NCBI GenBank assembly: GCA_947311115.1
Contig: CAMZKE010000103.1
Location: 1 to 37,300 of the forward strand
Reading direction: 5' to 3'
Source of the DNA: an uncultured Bacteroidales bacterium
GTDB taxonomy: Bacteria > Bacteroidota > Bacteroidia > Bacteroidales > JAFGXI01
DNA length: 37,300 bases
Positions 24,318 through 33,223 of this stretch are shown here, in pieces. Within the stretch, counting starts at the first letter, position 1; each line of letters opens with the position of its first letter. The notes beneath the pieces were generated by a model. It was not told the origin of the DNA. It was given only the letters and a program-made list of their open reading frames with translations, and did no database searches. The translations under genes were made by a program, and so were the position numbers.

Positions 24318-25166
24318 ATGACAAATTTTATGAGCAGATTTATACTTGCTTTTTTATTGGTTTATAGTATTGCCGGATATTCGCAAATATCTATCGGGTT
24401 TACGGCAGATACAACACTTGGGTGCGATAATCTAACGGTTCAGTTTGCCGATACAACAAGCCAAACGGGAATAACTTCTCGATTGTGGGATTTTGGTGAT
24501 TCAACAACTGATACATCACTAAATGTTACGCATATTTATGATGTTGTTGGAGTTTTTACAGTTAAATTAACATTAACAACTTTAACTGATACAGCTATAA
24601 TATCTAAAACAATAACAATTAGGCAAAAGCCAAATGTCGATTTTGTTTCAAGTAAATATGCAAACTATACATTAACAGACACTTTGTATTTTTCATTTAG
24701 TAAAATCTATTATAAAAGTATTTCTGCAATTGATACTTTTAATTATATGTTTACTTGGGTTTTAGATACTGATACACTCGTTGATACGACTAATACAGTT
24801 GTTAAGCAATATAAACAAGAGGGGAAATATAAAACAACTTTAATAGTTTCTGCTTTTACAGGATGCAGCGATACTCTTACAAAAGAAATAGAAATAGTAA
24901 ACAAAAATTTCTTGCCAAATATTTTCACGCCTAATGGCGATGGTCAGAATGATATATTTTATGCCCAAACAGATGGCGTTACAGCTTACGAATTAAAGAT
25001 TTTTTCGCGCTACGGTACTATTATATATGTAAGTAAAGGTACAAAAGTTTGGTGGGATGGACGAACATCAGCAGGCGAAGAAGTTGTTCCCGGTACATAT
25101 TATTATGTGTTAAAAGCTCAAGAAAGTGATGAGTTGCAAAAAGGAACTGTGTTTTTAAGCCGCTAA
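24318..25166 (+). CDS. Secreted PKD-domain protein with T9SS CHU_C C-terminal domain
   Basis: 282 residues. A signal peptide ends AGYS before Q23. A PKD domain (about 25-105) holds TLGCDNLTVQFADTTS and SRLWDFGDSTTDTSLNVTHIYDVVGVFTVKLTL. A second Ig-like segment (about 108-190) ends FTGCSDTLTKEIEIVN. The last 85 or so residues form a gliding-motility C-terminal domain (FLPNIFTPNGDGQNDIF, LKIFSRYGTIIY, WWDGRTSAGEEVVPGTYYYVL), the signal for T9SS export. It is a small surface or secreted protein of unknown binding role. It heads an operon with two glycosyltransferases: 10 bp to the GT2 gene. A second in-frame ATG (residue 5) could be the true start, but the promoter position favours the first. 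Confidence 0.87.
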   Translation: MTNFMSRFILAFLLVYSIAGYSQISIGFTADTTLGCDNLTVQFADTTSQTGITSRLWDFGDSTTDTSLNVTHIYDVVGVFTVKLTLTTLTDTAIISKTITIRQKPNVDFVSSKYANYTLTDTLYFSFSKIYYKSISAIDTFNYMFTWVLDTDTLVDTTNTVVKQYKQEGKYKTTLIVSAFTGCSDTLTKEIEIVNKNFLPNIFTPNGDGQNDIFYAQTDGVTAYELKIFSRYGTIIYVSKGTKVWWDGRTSAGEEVVPGTYYYVLKAQESDELQKGTVFLSR

Positions 25167-25176
25167 CCTTATTCTA

Positions 25177-25941
25177 ATGTCAATAAAACTATCGGTTGTA
25201 ATAATTACATTTAACGAAGAAAAAAACATTGAAAGATGTTTAAAATCTGTTCAAGAAATTGCTGATGAAATAATTGTTTTAGATTCATTTTCAACCGATA
25301 AAACTGAAAGTATTTGCAGAAAATATAATGTAAAATATTTTCAACATAAATTTGACGGTCATATTCAACAAAAAAATAGAGTAATGAATATGGCTAATAA
25401 TGATTATGTTTTGTCCTTAGACGCAGATGAATGTTTAGATACAACATTGACCGATGAAATTAAAAAAATCAAAAAAGAATCTACACATAGAGCATACGAA
25501 TTTAACAGACTTACAAATTATTGTGGAAAATGGATAAAGCATTGCGGTTGGTATCCTGATGTTAAACTTCGTATTTGGGATAAAAATATTGCAAAATGGG
25601 GGGGCGTAAATCCACACGACAAAGTAATAACTAACGAAAATATTGAGGTTAAACATTTAAAGGGCGATTTGCTGCATTATTCGTATTACTCAATAAATCA
25701 ACATATTGCACAATTTAATAGTTTTACTGAAATTGGAGCTAAAGAGGCATTTAAAAAGGGTAAAAAGTCTAATTGGTTTATTGCAACATATAAAGCCATT
25801 TGGAAATTTATTCGCGATTACTTTTTTAAACTTGGCTTTTTAGATGGTTATTACGGTTATGTAATATGTGCCTTGTCATCGCAAGCAACATTTGCTAAAT
25901 ATTTAAAATTACGCGAACTTAATAAAAATGCAAAAAACTAA
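25177..25941 (+). CDS. Family 2 glycosyltransferase (WaaE/KdtX-like)
   Basis: 254 residues. The GT-A fold starts with LSVVIITFNEEKNIERCLKSV, then IVLDSFSTDKTESICRKY and the metal-binding LSLDADECLD. The central region (NYCGKWIKHCGWYPDVKLRIWDK) and the C-terminal membrane-associated end are as in WaaE/KdtX-type transferases that add sugars to the lipopolysaccharide core. The actual sugar is unknown. Its TAA overlaps the ATG of the GT9 gene by one base, so the two act together, most likely on LPS or another surface glycan. Confidence 0.88.
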   Translation: MSIKLSVVIITFNEEKNIERCLKSVQEIADEIIVLDSFSTDKTESICRKYNVKYFQHKFDGHIQQKNRVMNMANNDYVLSLDADECLDTTLTDEIKKIKKESTHRAYEFNRLTNYCGKWIKHCGWYPDVKLRIWDKNIAKWGGVNPHDKVITNENIEVKHLKGDLLHYSYYSINQHIAQFNSFTEIGAKEAFKKGKKSNWFIATYKAIWKFIRDYFFKLGFLDGYYGYVICALSSQATFAKYLKLRELNKNAKN

Positions 25942-26942
25942 TGGCGTTAAATAATAGCATATTAATAAGCCGTACCGATAGTTTGGGTGATGTAATTTTA
26001 ACTCTACCAATGCTTGGGATAATAAAAAAACAATTTCCTAAAATTAAAGTTTATTTTTTAGCAAAAAACTATGCCAAAGCAATTATTGATGCTAGTGAAA
26101 ATGTAGATGAGTTTGTAAGTTATGATGAACTTGTAAAATTATCGGAAAAAAAGCAAATAGAATTTTTTATAGATTTAAGACTCGATGCAATAATTCATGT
26201 TTTTCCTAATAAATTAGTAGCCCGTATAGCTAAAAAAGCAGGCGTGCAGGTGAGAATTGGTACAAGTCATAGGCTATTTCATTGGACAACCTGTAATGCA
26301 TTTGTAAAATTAGGTAGAAAAAACTCTAATTTACATGAGGCTCAATTAAATTTAGAATTATTGAATCCGTTAGATATAAATATAAATTACCCATTAGAAG
26401 ATTTGTATAAATTTTATGGGTTTACAAAAATTAAACCTTTGCCTGATGAATTTAATAACTTATTATCCAAATCTAAAAAAAATATAATATTACACCCTAA
26501 ATCAAAAGGAAGTGCAAGAGAGTGGGGGCTAGATAATTTTCAACGATTAATAAATATTTTACCTAAAAACGAATATAAAATATTTATTACAGGCACTCAA
26601 GGTGAGGGAAATTTAATGACAGATTTTTTACTGGAAAACAAGGGTAAAATAACTGATTTGACAGGAAGAATTTCGCTTGATGAGTTAGTTAGCTTTATAT
26701 CAAATTCCGATGCGTTAATAGCTGCAAGTACGGGACCGTTACATATTGCAGCTGCGGTAGGTATTAAAGCTATAGGCATTTTTGCACCTATGAGACCTAT
26801 TCACCCCGGAAGATGGATGCCATTAGGTAAAAATGCAACATATATTGTTAAAGAAGAATACTGTGATGATTGTAGAAAATCTAAAGTATGTAAATGTATT
26901 TTGGATATCACACCTCAGCAAGTTCTAGAGAAATTAAAATAG
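25941..26942 (+). CDS. Family 9 glycosyltransferase (heptosyltransferase-like)
   Basis: 333 residues. The N-terminus ILISRTDSLGDVILTLPMLGIIKKQFP is the GT9 signature; the C-terminal half has HPKSKGSAREWGLDNFQRLI, DLTGRISLDELVSFI and ASTGPLHIAAAVGIKAIGIFAP, the donor-binding motifs of ADP-heptose:LPS heptosyltransferases. A GT-B fold enzyme of the inner membrane face. The C-terminus carries a CDDCRKSKVCKC cluster, which is not needed for the core fold. Heptose as donor is inferred from the family only. The stop lies 2 bp from that of the convergent FKBP gene. Confidence 0.9.
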   Translation: MALNNSILISRTDSLGDVILTLPMLGIIKKQFPKIKVYFLAKNYAKAIIDASENVDEFVSYDELVKLSEKKQIEFFIDLRLDAIIHVFPNKLVARIAKKAGVQVRIGTSHRLFHWTTCNAFVKLGRKNSNLHEAQLNLELLNPLDININYPLEDLYKFYGFTKIKPLPDEFNNLLSKSKKNIILHPKSKGSAREWGLDNFQRLINILPKNEYKIFITGTQGEGNLMTDFLLENKGKITDLTGRISLDELVSFISNSDALIAASTGPLHIAAAVGIKAIGIFAPMRPIHPGRWMPLGKNATYIVKEEYCDDCRKSKVCKCILDITPQQVLEKLK

Positions 26943-26944
26943 TT

Positions 26945-27811
26945 TTATTCGCCAATTTTAATTAACTCTATATCAAAAATTAGGGTTGAATATGCAGGGA
27001 TAGGTCCTGTTTTTTTTTCGCCATAAGCTAAATGAGAAGGGATAATAAGTTTAGCTTTTTCGCCCTCGCTCATATAAGAAACGCCCTCTTCCCAACCGGC
27101 AATAAAACCTTTATCTCCAAAATTGTAAATTAGAGGTTTGGCTCTTTTTAATGATGAGTCGAATATTTCACCATTAATAAATTTGCCTGTATAATGAATA
27201 ATTAATTTATCTCCTTTTTTAGGTTTCTTTCCGTTACCTTTAGTTTCTACTATATAATACAACCCTGACGCTGTTGGCTTTATTGTTATGTTTTCTTTTT
27301 GTATAAAATCTTTTAACATATCCTCTTCAAGCTTTTGTTTATCGATGGCTAATTCTTTTTTTTCTTTTTGTACTTGTAAATTATCAGCTATTCCTAGTAT
27401 TTTCACATAAAAAATAAGTTTTCCTCCAAATTTAACTTCTTCAGGAAGAGTTTTGTAACCTCTACTTAGTGTGTAAAAATCTGTAGCATCAACTTTAAAA
27501 ATTGCACTGTCGCCTATATGCATCATAGAAATTGCTTCGTCTATACTTCCAATATAATTTGGCTTTTTTAATACCATTTTGTAATTTTTCCCTAATTCTC
27601 TTGAGTCAAAAATAACATCACCTTTCTCATTAGTGTATATTAATTTTAAAATAAGTATATCGTCAACTTTTACTTTTGTTGAATCAGCATTTTTTATGAT
27701 AAATTCATAGTAAATATCATTATCGGTTCGTGTGAATTCGTTTGTATTGCACGAAAATATTATTGCAATAAAAAGTATCGATATTAGTAAATATATTTTT
27801 GGTGTGTTCAT
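26945..27811 (-). CDS. FKBP-type peptidyl-prolyl isomerase lipoprotein with two FKBP folds
   Basis: 288 residues. Lipobox IFS-C21. The second half (about 180-288) is a full FKBP domain: KKGDKLIIHYTGKFINGEIFDSS, GFIAGWEEGVSYMSEGEKAKLIIPSHLAYGEKKTGPIPAYSTLIFDIELI, with the active-site aromatics in place. The first half (about 45-150) is a weaker FKBP-like fold (VDDILILKLIYTNEKGDVIFDS, AISMMHIGDSAIFKVDATDFY) that lacks several active-site residues and may bind clients. Linked by a charged coiled segment. Works as a folding helper in the periplasm. A TAATTTTG match on the minus strand (27835-27828) lies 16 nt before the ATG. The stop is only 2 bp from the GT9 stop. Confidence 0.9.
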   Translation of the reverse strand: MNTPKIYLLISILFIAIIFSCNTNEFTRTDNDIYYEFIIKNADSTKVKVDDILILKLIYTNEKGDVIFDSRELGKNYKMVLKKPNYIGSIDEAISMMHIGDSAIFKVDATDFYTLSRGYKTLPEEVKFGGKLIFYVKILGIADNLQVQKEKKELAIDKQKLEEDMLKDFIQKENITIKPTASGLYYIVETKGNGKKPKKGDKLIIHYTGKFINGEIFDSSLKRAKPLIYNFGDKGFIAGWEEGVSYMSEGEKAKLIIPSHLAYGEKKTGPIPAYSTLIFDIELIKIGE

Positions 27812-27926
27812 AATGTAAAGTTTATCCCAAAATTAATAAATTATAAGAATATTTATATTTTAAGATTTGTTAAAAAATGTGTTTATACAAAAGTTTTTTG
27901 TGATTATTAGCTGTGCGACACAGCAT

Positions 27927-30635
27927 CTAATTATAATTCTTCCTATAAAAGCGTAAATATTTCTCAATATCTTTATCGTCTCTAAGTTTTTCGAAATTTT
28001 CCTTAGATATAATAAATTGTTGGTAATCCATTGGACGGAGGCTTGTGAAAACATCGCTACGTTTAGTAATTATTTTAAAATATTTACTTGCTTGTCTGCG
28101 ATTTTTGAGAGTTTTAACAATAACAAACTGAATATTCTTATTAAAAGGAATTTTCTTAGCTTCAAAATCGAACATTAAAAAATTCTCAACATTATAACTT
28201 GTTATATCAAATTTAATTCTATTAATATCAATATCGTTATTCTCAATAGCTACAACATAGTAATGTTTTGCATCTTTGTTATACTTATAAAATTCTTGAG
28301 CAATAATTTCGTCAGGCGTAGTTGTTGTTGCACTATCAATAGGTGTATTTGCATTGTCAGTAACGTAACTGCTTGTTTGCCCTTGAGGAATAAAATTAGT
28401 GTAGTTTTCTGCTGTTACTCTTGATAAAATGTAGTCTGCTGTTGCTTTTTCATCGCTGTTAGGATAATCATTAACAATAGAAGTAAGTTCTGCTTTTAGC
28501 TCGTCAACATTACCTGTACCTCCTATTGAAAGTGCTTTTAGCAACTTGAATTTTGAAACTAATGGGTTTTCTGTAAATACTGAATCAGCGTAATTTGCAA
28601 ACTCAATTGTTTTCGAATAATTTCTTCTCCTAAACTCTTGGTAAGCCCTATCGTAAAGATTATAAATTTTGTGATTCTCAGCTTCTAATTCAGCCAGGTA
28701 ATCGGGATTTGTTAATATTTTTGCAAAATTACTATTTGGATATTCAGAAACTATTAAATTCTTATAATGTTCTTTTTTGGGGTCATCTTTATTTAGCATT
28801 GCCGCTTGATACGAATAGTACCAAGCCTCTAATTCATTCTCGTTTTTAGGGTAACGTCTGTTAAGTTCTTCAAAGCTTTCTATTGCTTTCGGAAAGTCGT
28901 TTAGTTTATCTTTATAAACTTTACCTGCATTAAAAAGCCCTGCTTTTATTTTATTATGCGACACTTCTAAAAGAGAGTCTGTTAGTGGTAGGTCGTGCAT
29001 ATAGTACTCCCTACTTTTAGGGTCAAAAGTATTTATTGTTGATGAGTCAATCTCTGTTTGGTCATCTTCTGCAATTTCTTCAAACGACACACTAGTTTTA
29101 TCTTTTCTACGCCAATTATCTTCTAATTTTCTATTTCCCCACTTACGTATGAATTCTGATTTTCCCATACTTAACGATGTTGTATTATAAAAATACCATT
29201 TTCCTGCTTGCGATTGGTTGTTTATATTTCCTCCATTATTTTGCCCAAACATCATATTATCCATAATACGCTGTTGTTCTTCGGCGCGTTTTCGAGCTTC
29301 TTCTTCTTTTAATTTTTGAATAATTCCATCAATAAGTTTATTCCTTTCTTTAGGACTCATTGCGGCTACTTTCTGTAAGCTATCTTGTTTACTTACTTCG
29401 TTTAGGTTGGTTATAAGTTCATTTAAAATTATTGTTTTTGCTGATAATTCCTCATAACCGGGGTAGTCTTTTGGTAAAAATGACATACAACTATCATAAT
29501 AAGCTTGCGAGTTTGGGTAATCAGGTCTCTCAAAATATAAACGACCTAAATTTAAAAAAGATATGGCTTTTTGTGCATTATTACTTACGCTAGTCTCTGC
29601 CGATAATTTAAAATTCTTTATTGCTTCGGGTTTGTTACCGTCTTTAAGTGCAATATTACCAATTGCAAAATATATTTGGTCTTGATAATCAATGTTTTTA
29701 TCGTCTTTAAGCATTTTCTGAAGTTGCTTAGTAATTTCTTTTCCTCTGCCTGAATTGTTATCATACGATGTTGCACGATTAATTTTTGCATTAAATGCCA
29801 TTTCGTAGGGAGGGTTCATTTTAATTACTTGCCTATACATTTCAGAAGCTTTTTTAAAGTCGTTCTCGTGTTGATATACTTGCGCTAAAATGTATTTGTA
29901 CCTAACTCTATACTTTTTCTTTTTTTCGGTATTAATAGAATTTATTAACCAAGGAACAGCATCTTTATATTTTTCTTTTTTTATGTAATAATCTGCATAA
30001 GTTGTTGCTAAATCTTCCTCAAGTTTTTTAGGTAGGTTTTTTTCACCATCTAATCGTTCAAGGTTTTCAATTGCATTTTTGTATTTTTTTTCCAGTAAAT
30101 CTAATCTGGTAATCCATATTAGTGCTTCATATTTAATAGGATTGTTAGGAAACTGTGATACAATAAAATTGAAATTTGTTCTGGCAGAAGCATAATCTTT
30201 TTTATATACATAAGCTTTTCCCATCATTAAATAGCTGTCGTCAACCCAGTTATTAAATTCTTTTTTAGCGTAAAATTCTTTTTCGCTTTCGGTTAATTTA
30301 CCTTTTTTTCTTTTTGGCTTTGCTGTTATAGAGTGTTTTTTTATTACTTTCGATGCCTTTTCAATAGCTCTATCCATTTTACCTGAAATACTACCTAAAT
30401 TGCTGTTATTCTCATAAATAAATAGTGGTAACATTTTAGTAAAATCATCTTTTTGCGATTTGTCAAGTGTCCGCATGCCATCTTTAAATGCTTCTCTACC
30501 GTTAAAAAATGCATTGTAATGTGCTGTAATATTATGGTACGTTCTTCGTAAAGCAGTGTTCTTTTTTGTTGAACAAGCATTAATCAAAATAATACTAATT
30601 AATAAAAAAACTATGTATAAATATCCTTTATTCAA
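27927..30635 (-). CDS. PorW/SprE-like TPR lipoprotein of the type IX secretion system
   Basis: 902 residues. Lipobox INA-C21, then STKKNTALRRTYHNITAHYNAFFNGREAFKDG, the N-terminal block that I associate with SprE/PorW proteins. Multiple tetratricopeptide repeats run from about 120 to 450 (DSYLMMGKAYVYKKDYASARTNF, LAQVYQHENDFKKASEMYRQV), followed by a coiled-coil linker (EEEARKRAEEQQRIM), a low-complexity NNGGNINNQS stretch and more TPR (NDFPKAIESFEELNRRYPKNENEL). A C-terminal domain binding SYNVENFLMFDFEAKK...DYQQFIISKENFEKLRDD completes it. SprE/PorW is an outer-membrane-linked lipoprotein needed for T9SS function. I call the family with good but not full certainty. Confidence 0.8.
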   Translation of the reverse strand: MNKGYLYIVFLLISIILINACSTKKNTALRRTYHNITAHYNAFFNGREAFKDGMRTLDKSQKDDFTKMLPLFIYENNSNLGSISGKMDRAIEKASKVIKKHSITAKPKRKKGKLTESEKEFYAKKEFNNWVDDSYLMMGKAYVYKKDYASARTNFNFIVSQFPNNPIKYEALIWITRLDLLEKKYKNAIENLERLDGEKNLPKKLEEDLATTYADYYIKKEKYKDAVPWLINSINTEKKKKYRVRYKYILAQVYQHENDFKKASEMYRQVIKMNPPYEMAFNAKINRATSYDNNSGRGKEITKQLQKMLKDDKNIDYQDQIYFAIGNIALKDGNKPEAIKNFKLSAETSVSNNAQKAISFLNLGRLYFERPDYPNSQAYYDSCMSFLPKDYPGYEELSAKTIILNELITNLNEVSKQDSLQKVAAMSPKERNKLIDGIIQKLKEEEARKRAEEQQRIMDNMMFGQNNGGNINNQSQAGKWYFYNTTSLSMGKSEFIRKWGNRKLEDNWRRKDKTSVSFEEIAEDDQTEIDSSTINTFDPKSREYYMHDLPLTDSLLEVSHNKIKAGLFNAGKVYKDKLNDFPKAIESFEELNRRYPKNENELEAWYYSYQAAMLNKDDPKKEHYKNLIVSEYPNSNFAKILTNPDYLAELEAENHKIYNLYDRAYQEFRRRNYSKTIEFANYADSVFTENPLVSKFKLLKALSIGGTGNVDELKAELTSIVNDYPNSDEKATADYILSRVTAENYTNFIPQGQTSSYVTDNANTPIDSATTTTPDEIIAQEFYKYNKDAKHYYVVAIENNDIDINRIKFDITSYNVENFLMFDFEAKKIPFNKNIQFVIVKTLKNRRQASKYFKIITKRSDVFTSLRPMDYQQFIISKENFEKLRDDKDIEKYLRFYRKNYN

Positions 30636-30918
30636 ATCTTGTAATGATTACTTTCTGATAACTTACAAAAATCACTTTTATTATTGATATATAAAAATAT
30701 TTTTTTGTAATTATTCTTTGAGTTTGCAGTTTTGTTGAAAACAATGATGTGTAGATTCGTCATTTTACCGTAAAGTGTTAATATTGAGTATTATAATTTA
30801 AAGTAACAAGTATTTATACATGTTGATAACACTTTAAATTTTAATGTCTGTAAATTTAATATTTTACTGTTATTTAGTTATTTTTGGAAGTTGCGTATAT
30901 AATTATAAAAATAACAAA
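30636..30918. other. Divergent spacer with a 10-bp inverted repeat
   Basis: A 283-bp spacer between the PorW/SprE-like gene and the MORN-like gene. TAAAGTGTTA (30771-30780) and TAACACTTTA (30827-30836) form an exact inverted repeat 46 bp apart. A TATTTTTG -7 match lies at 30879-30886. No other gene is evident; the in-frame extension of the downstream gene to 30844 is judged not coding. Confidence 0.5.
30879..30886 (+). promoter_or_regulatory. Candidate -7 element of the MORN-like gene
   Basis: TATTTTTG matches TAnnTTTG and lies 32 nt before the ATG at 30919. A promoter here would start transcription inside the longer reading frame and so supports the inner start. No TTG at the normal distance. 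Confidence 0.35.
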
Positions 30919-31716
30919 ATGTTTTACAAAGTAATATTTATTGTTTTATTAGTTTTTTCGTTTAATTTTAGTTATTCTCAGTCAGATACAATCAATAGAA
31001 AATCTGATGTTGGAGCTAAAATAGGTTATTGGATAGTTAAATTTGATAATGGAAAAATTAAAGAGGAAGGTACTTATATTGATGGTAAAAAAGAAGGTTT
31101 ATGGAAATCTTATTACGAAAATGGAAATAAACAAAACGAAATTGTTTACAAAAAAAATAGACCTAACGGATATGCTAAATTTTATTACGAAAATGGAAAT
31201 TTATCGGAAGAAGGCTTATGGAAAATAAACAAATGGGTAGGCGAATACAAAATGTATCATCAAAACGGTAACCTATCGTACGATTGGAAATATAGCGAAA
31301 AAGGAAAACGTACCGGCGAACAGAAATATTATCATTCAAATGGTAAAATAATGATAGAAGGAAAGTGGAATGAAGGTAAAGAAGATGGCGTTATAAAGCA
31401 GTATGATGAAACAGGTAAGCTGGTTTCAGAACGTACTTTCGTTGATGGTAAACAAGATCCAAGCTCAATAAAATATTACGACACAAATAATAAAACATCA
31501 GAGGAAGATACTGTAAAAGCAAAACCAAAAGAAGAAAAAAGTAAATGGCCAAAAGGCTATCAGCGAAAGCGACTAAATGGAGTATTACAGGAGGATGGTT
31601 TTTACGAAAAAAATAAACTTAAAGATGGTAAAAAATATTACTATGATGAGGATGGAAATCTTGAGAAAACAGTAATATATAAGGATTTTAAAATATCAGA
31701 TATTCAATATAACTAA
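30919..31716 (+). CDS. Secreted MORN/YwqK-like repeat protein
   Basis: 265 residues from the ATG at 30919, chosen because it gives a clean signal peptide (MFYKVIFIVLLVFSFNFSYS, then Q21); an earlier ATG at 30844 adds 25 residues with no signal character. The mature protein is built of about eight MORN_2 units of roughly 23 residues, such as GYWIVKFDNGKIKEEGTYIDGKKEGLWKSYYENG and related copies. Similar proteins are annotated as the YwqK antitoxin family, but a lone exported repeat protein is unlikely to be an antitoxin. The role is unknown; MORN repeats are thought to bind membranes or proteins. It ends 6 bp before cysS, so the two share a transcript. Confidence 0.82.
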   Translation: MFYKVIFIVLLVFSFNFSYSQSDTINRKSDVGAKIGYWIVKFDNGKIKEEGTYIDGKKEGLWKSYYENGNKQNEIVYKKNRPNGYAKFYYENGNLSEEGLWKINKWVGEYKMYHQNGNLSYDWKYSEKGKRTGEQKYYHSNGKIMIEGKWNEGKEDGVIKQYDETGKLVSERTFVDGKQDPSSIKYYDTNNKTSEEDTVKAKPKEEKSKWPKGYQRKRLNGVLQEDGFYEKNKLKDGKKYYYDEDGNLEKTVIYKDFKISDIQYN

Positions 31717-31722
31717 TAAAAA

Positions 31723-33198
31723 ATGACAGAAAATAAATTCTATATATACAATTCGTTATCTCGAAAAAAAGAAGAGTTTAAACCAATTATTGAAGGGCAT
31801 GTTGGAATGTATGTATGCGGACCTACCGTTTATGGTGATCCACATTTAGGGCACGCTCGCCCTGCAATAACTTTCGATATTTTATTTCGATATTTAAAAT
31901 ATTTAGGAAATAAAGTTCGCTATGTTAGAAATATTACCGATGTAGGGCATTTAGAAAATGATGCAGACTCAGGTGAGGATAAGATTGCAAAAAAAGCACG
32001 TTTAGAAGAGCTTGAACCAATGGAGGTTGTGCAGTATTATACCGACAGGTATCATTTGTTTACCGATGCTTTGAATGTACAACATCCAAGCATTGAACCA
32101 CGTGCTTCGGGGCATATAATAGAGCAAATGGAAATGATTGAACAAATCGATAAAAATGGCTTTGCTTACGAGGTAAACGGCTCGGTATATTTTGATGTTA
32201 AGAAATATAACCAAGCACATAATTACGGAAAGCTTTCGGGTAGAAAAATTGAAGATATGCTCGAAAATACTCGTACTTTAGATGGACAGGACGATAAGCA
32301 TTCAAGCATAGATTTTGCACTTTGGAAAAAAGCAAAACCAGAACATATTATGCGATGGAAATCGAAATGGAGTGATGGTTTTCCGGGTTGGCATTTAGAG
32401 TGTTCTGCAATGAGTACTAAGTATTTAGGGCAGCAGTTCGATATTCACGGAGGCGGTTTAGATTTGCAATTCCCACACCACGAATGTGAAATAGCACAAA
32501 GTACTGCAGCAAATGGTAAAGAATCTGTAAAATATTGGATGCACAATAATATGATTACTATTAATGGTCAGAAAATGGGAAAATCATTAGGTAATTTTAT
32601 TACTTTAGAAGAGCTCTTTACAGGTAGTCATAAATTGTTAGAGCAAGCATATTCGCCAATGACAATTCGCTTTTTTATTATGCAAGCTCATTATCGTAGT
32701 ACAGTAGATTTTTCTAATGAAGCCCTGCAAGCTGCACAAAAAGGTATGGAGAAATTAGTGAAATCTATCGAAGTTCTTGGTAAAATTAAGCCGGCAGATA
32801 AATCTACCGTTGAAATACAAACAGTTATTGATGCAACTTTTACCGCAATAAATGATGATTTGAATACTCCAATTGCAATATCAAAACTTTTTGATGGTGT
32901 AAAAATTATAAATTCGCTTAACGATGGCAAAGAAACTATATCTAAGCAGGATTTAGAAGTGTTTATAAAGTTTTATAATGATGTTGTTTTTGAAATTTTA
33001 GGTCTTAAAAAGGAAGAAGCAAATAGTTCTGATAATACCGTATTCAATAATGTGGTTGATTTATTACTTCAACTTCGTTTAGATGCAAAAGCAAATAAAG
33101 ATTACGAAACATCTGACAAAATTAGAAACAAATTAGCCGAGCTTGGCTTTGAAATAAAAGATAAAAAAGACGGTTTTGAGTGGCAGTTTAAAGGGTAG
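31723..33198 (+). CDS. cysS: Cysteinyl-tRNA synthetase
   Basis: 491 residues, normal length. Class I synthetase charging tRNA-Cys. C32 in [19 protein letters not shown] binds zinc beside the HIGH-type motif HLGH (41-44). The other zinc ligands appear in [10 protein letters not shown] and [19 protein letters not shown] is the KMSKS loop. An anticodon-binding helical domain and the C-terminal [30 protein letters not shown] complete it. It is 6 bp after the MORN-like gene and 25 bp before a glutaminyl cyclase gene. It is functionally linked to the cysteine operon at 8932-10918, whose leader would sense charged tRNA-Cys, but it lies over 20 kb away. Confidence 0.97.
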   Translation: MTENKFYIYNSLSRKKEEFKPIIEGHVGMYVCGPTVYGDPHLGHARPAITFDILFRYLKYLGNKVRYVRNITDVGHLENDADSGEDKIAKKARLEELEPMEVVQYYTDRYHLFTDALNVQHPSIEPRASGHIIEQMEMIEQIDKNGFAYEVNGSVYFDVKKYNQAHNYGKLSGRKIEDMLENTRTLDGQDDKHSSIDFALWKKAKPEHIMRWKSKWSDGFPGWHLECSAMSTKYLGQQFDIHGGGLDLQFPHHECEIAQSTAANGKESVKYWMHNNMITINGQKMGKSLGNFITLEELFTGSHKLLEQAYSPMTIRFFIMQAHYRSTVDFSNEALQAAQKGMEKLVKSIEVLGKIKPADKSTVEIQTVIDATFTAINDDLNTPIAISKLFDGVKIINSLNDGKETISKQDLEVFIKFYNDVVFEILGLKKEEANSSDNTVFNNVVDLLLQLRLDAKANKDYETSDKIRNKLAELGFEIKDKKDGFEWQFKG

Positions 33199-33223
33199 TT
33201 ATATATCGACCAAATAAAATAAA

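Noticed and set aside
30844-30918. Upstream start for the MORN-like protein
   Set aside because: The added 25 residues spoil the signal peptide, and a TATTTTTG promoter element lies inside them.
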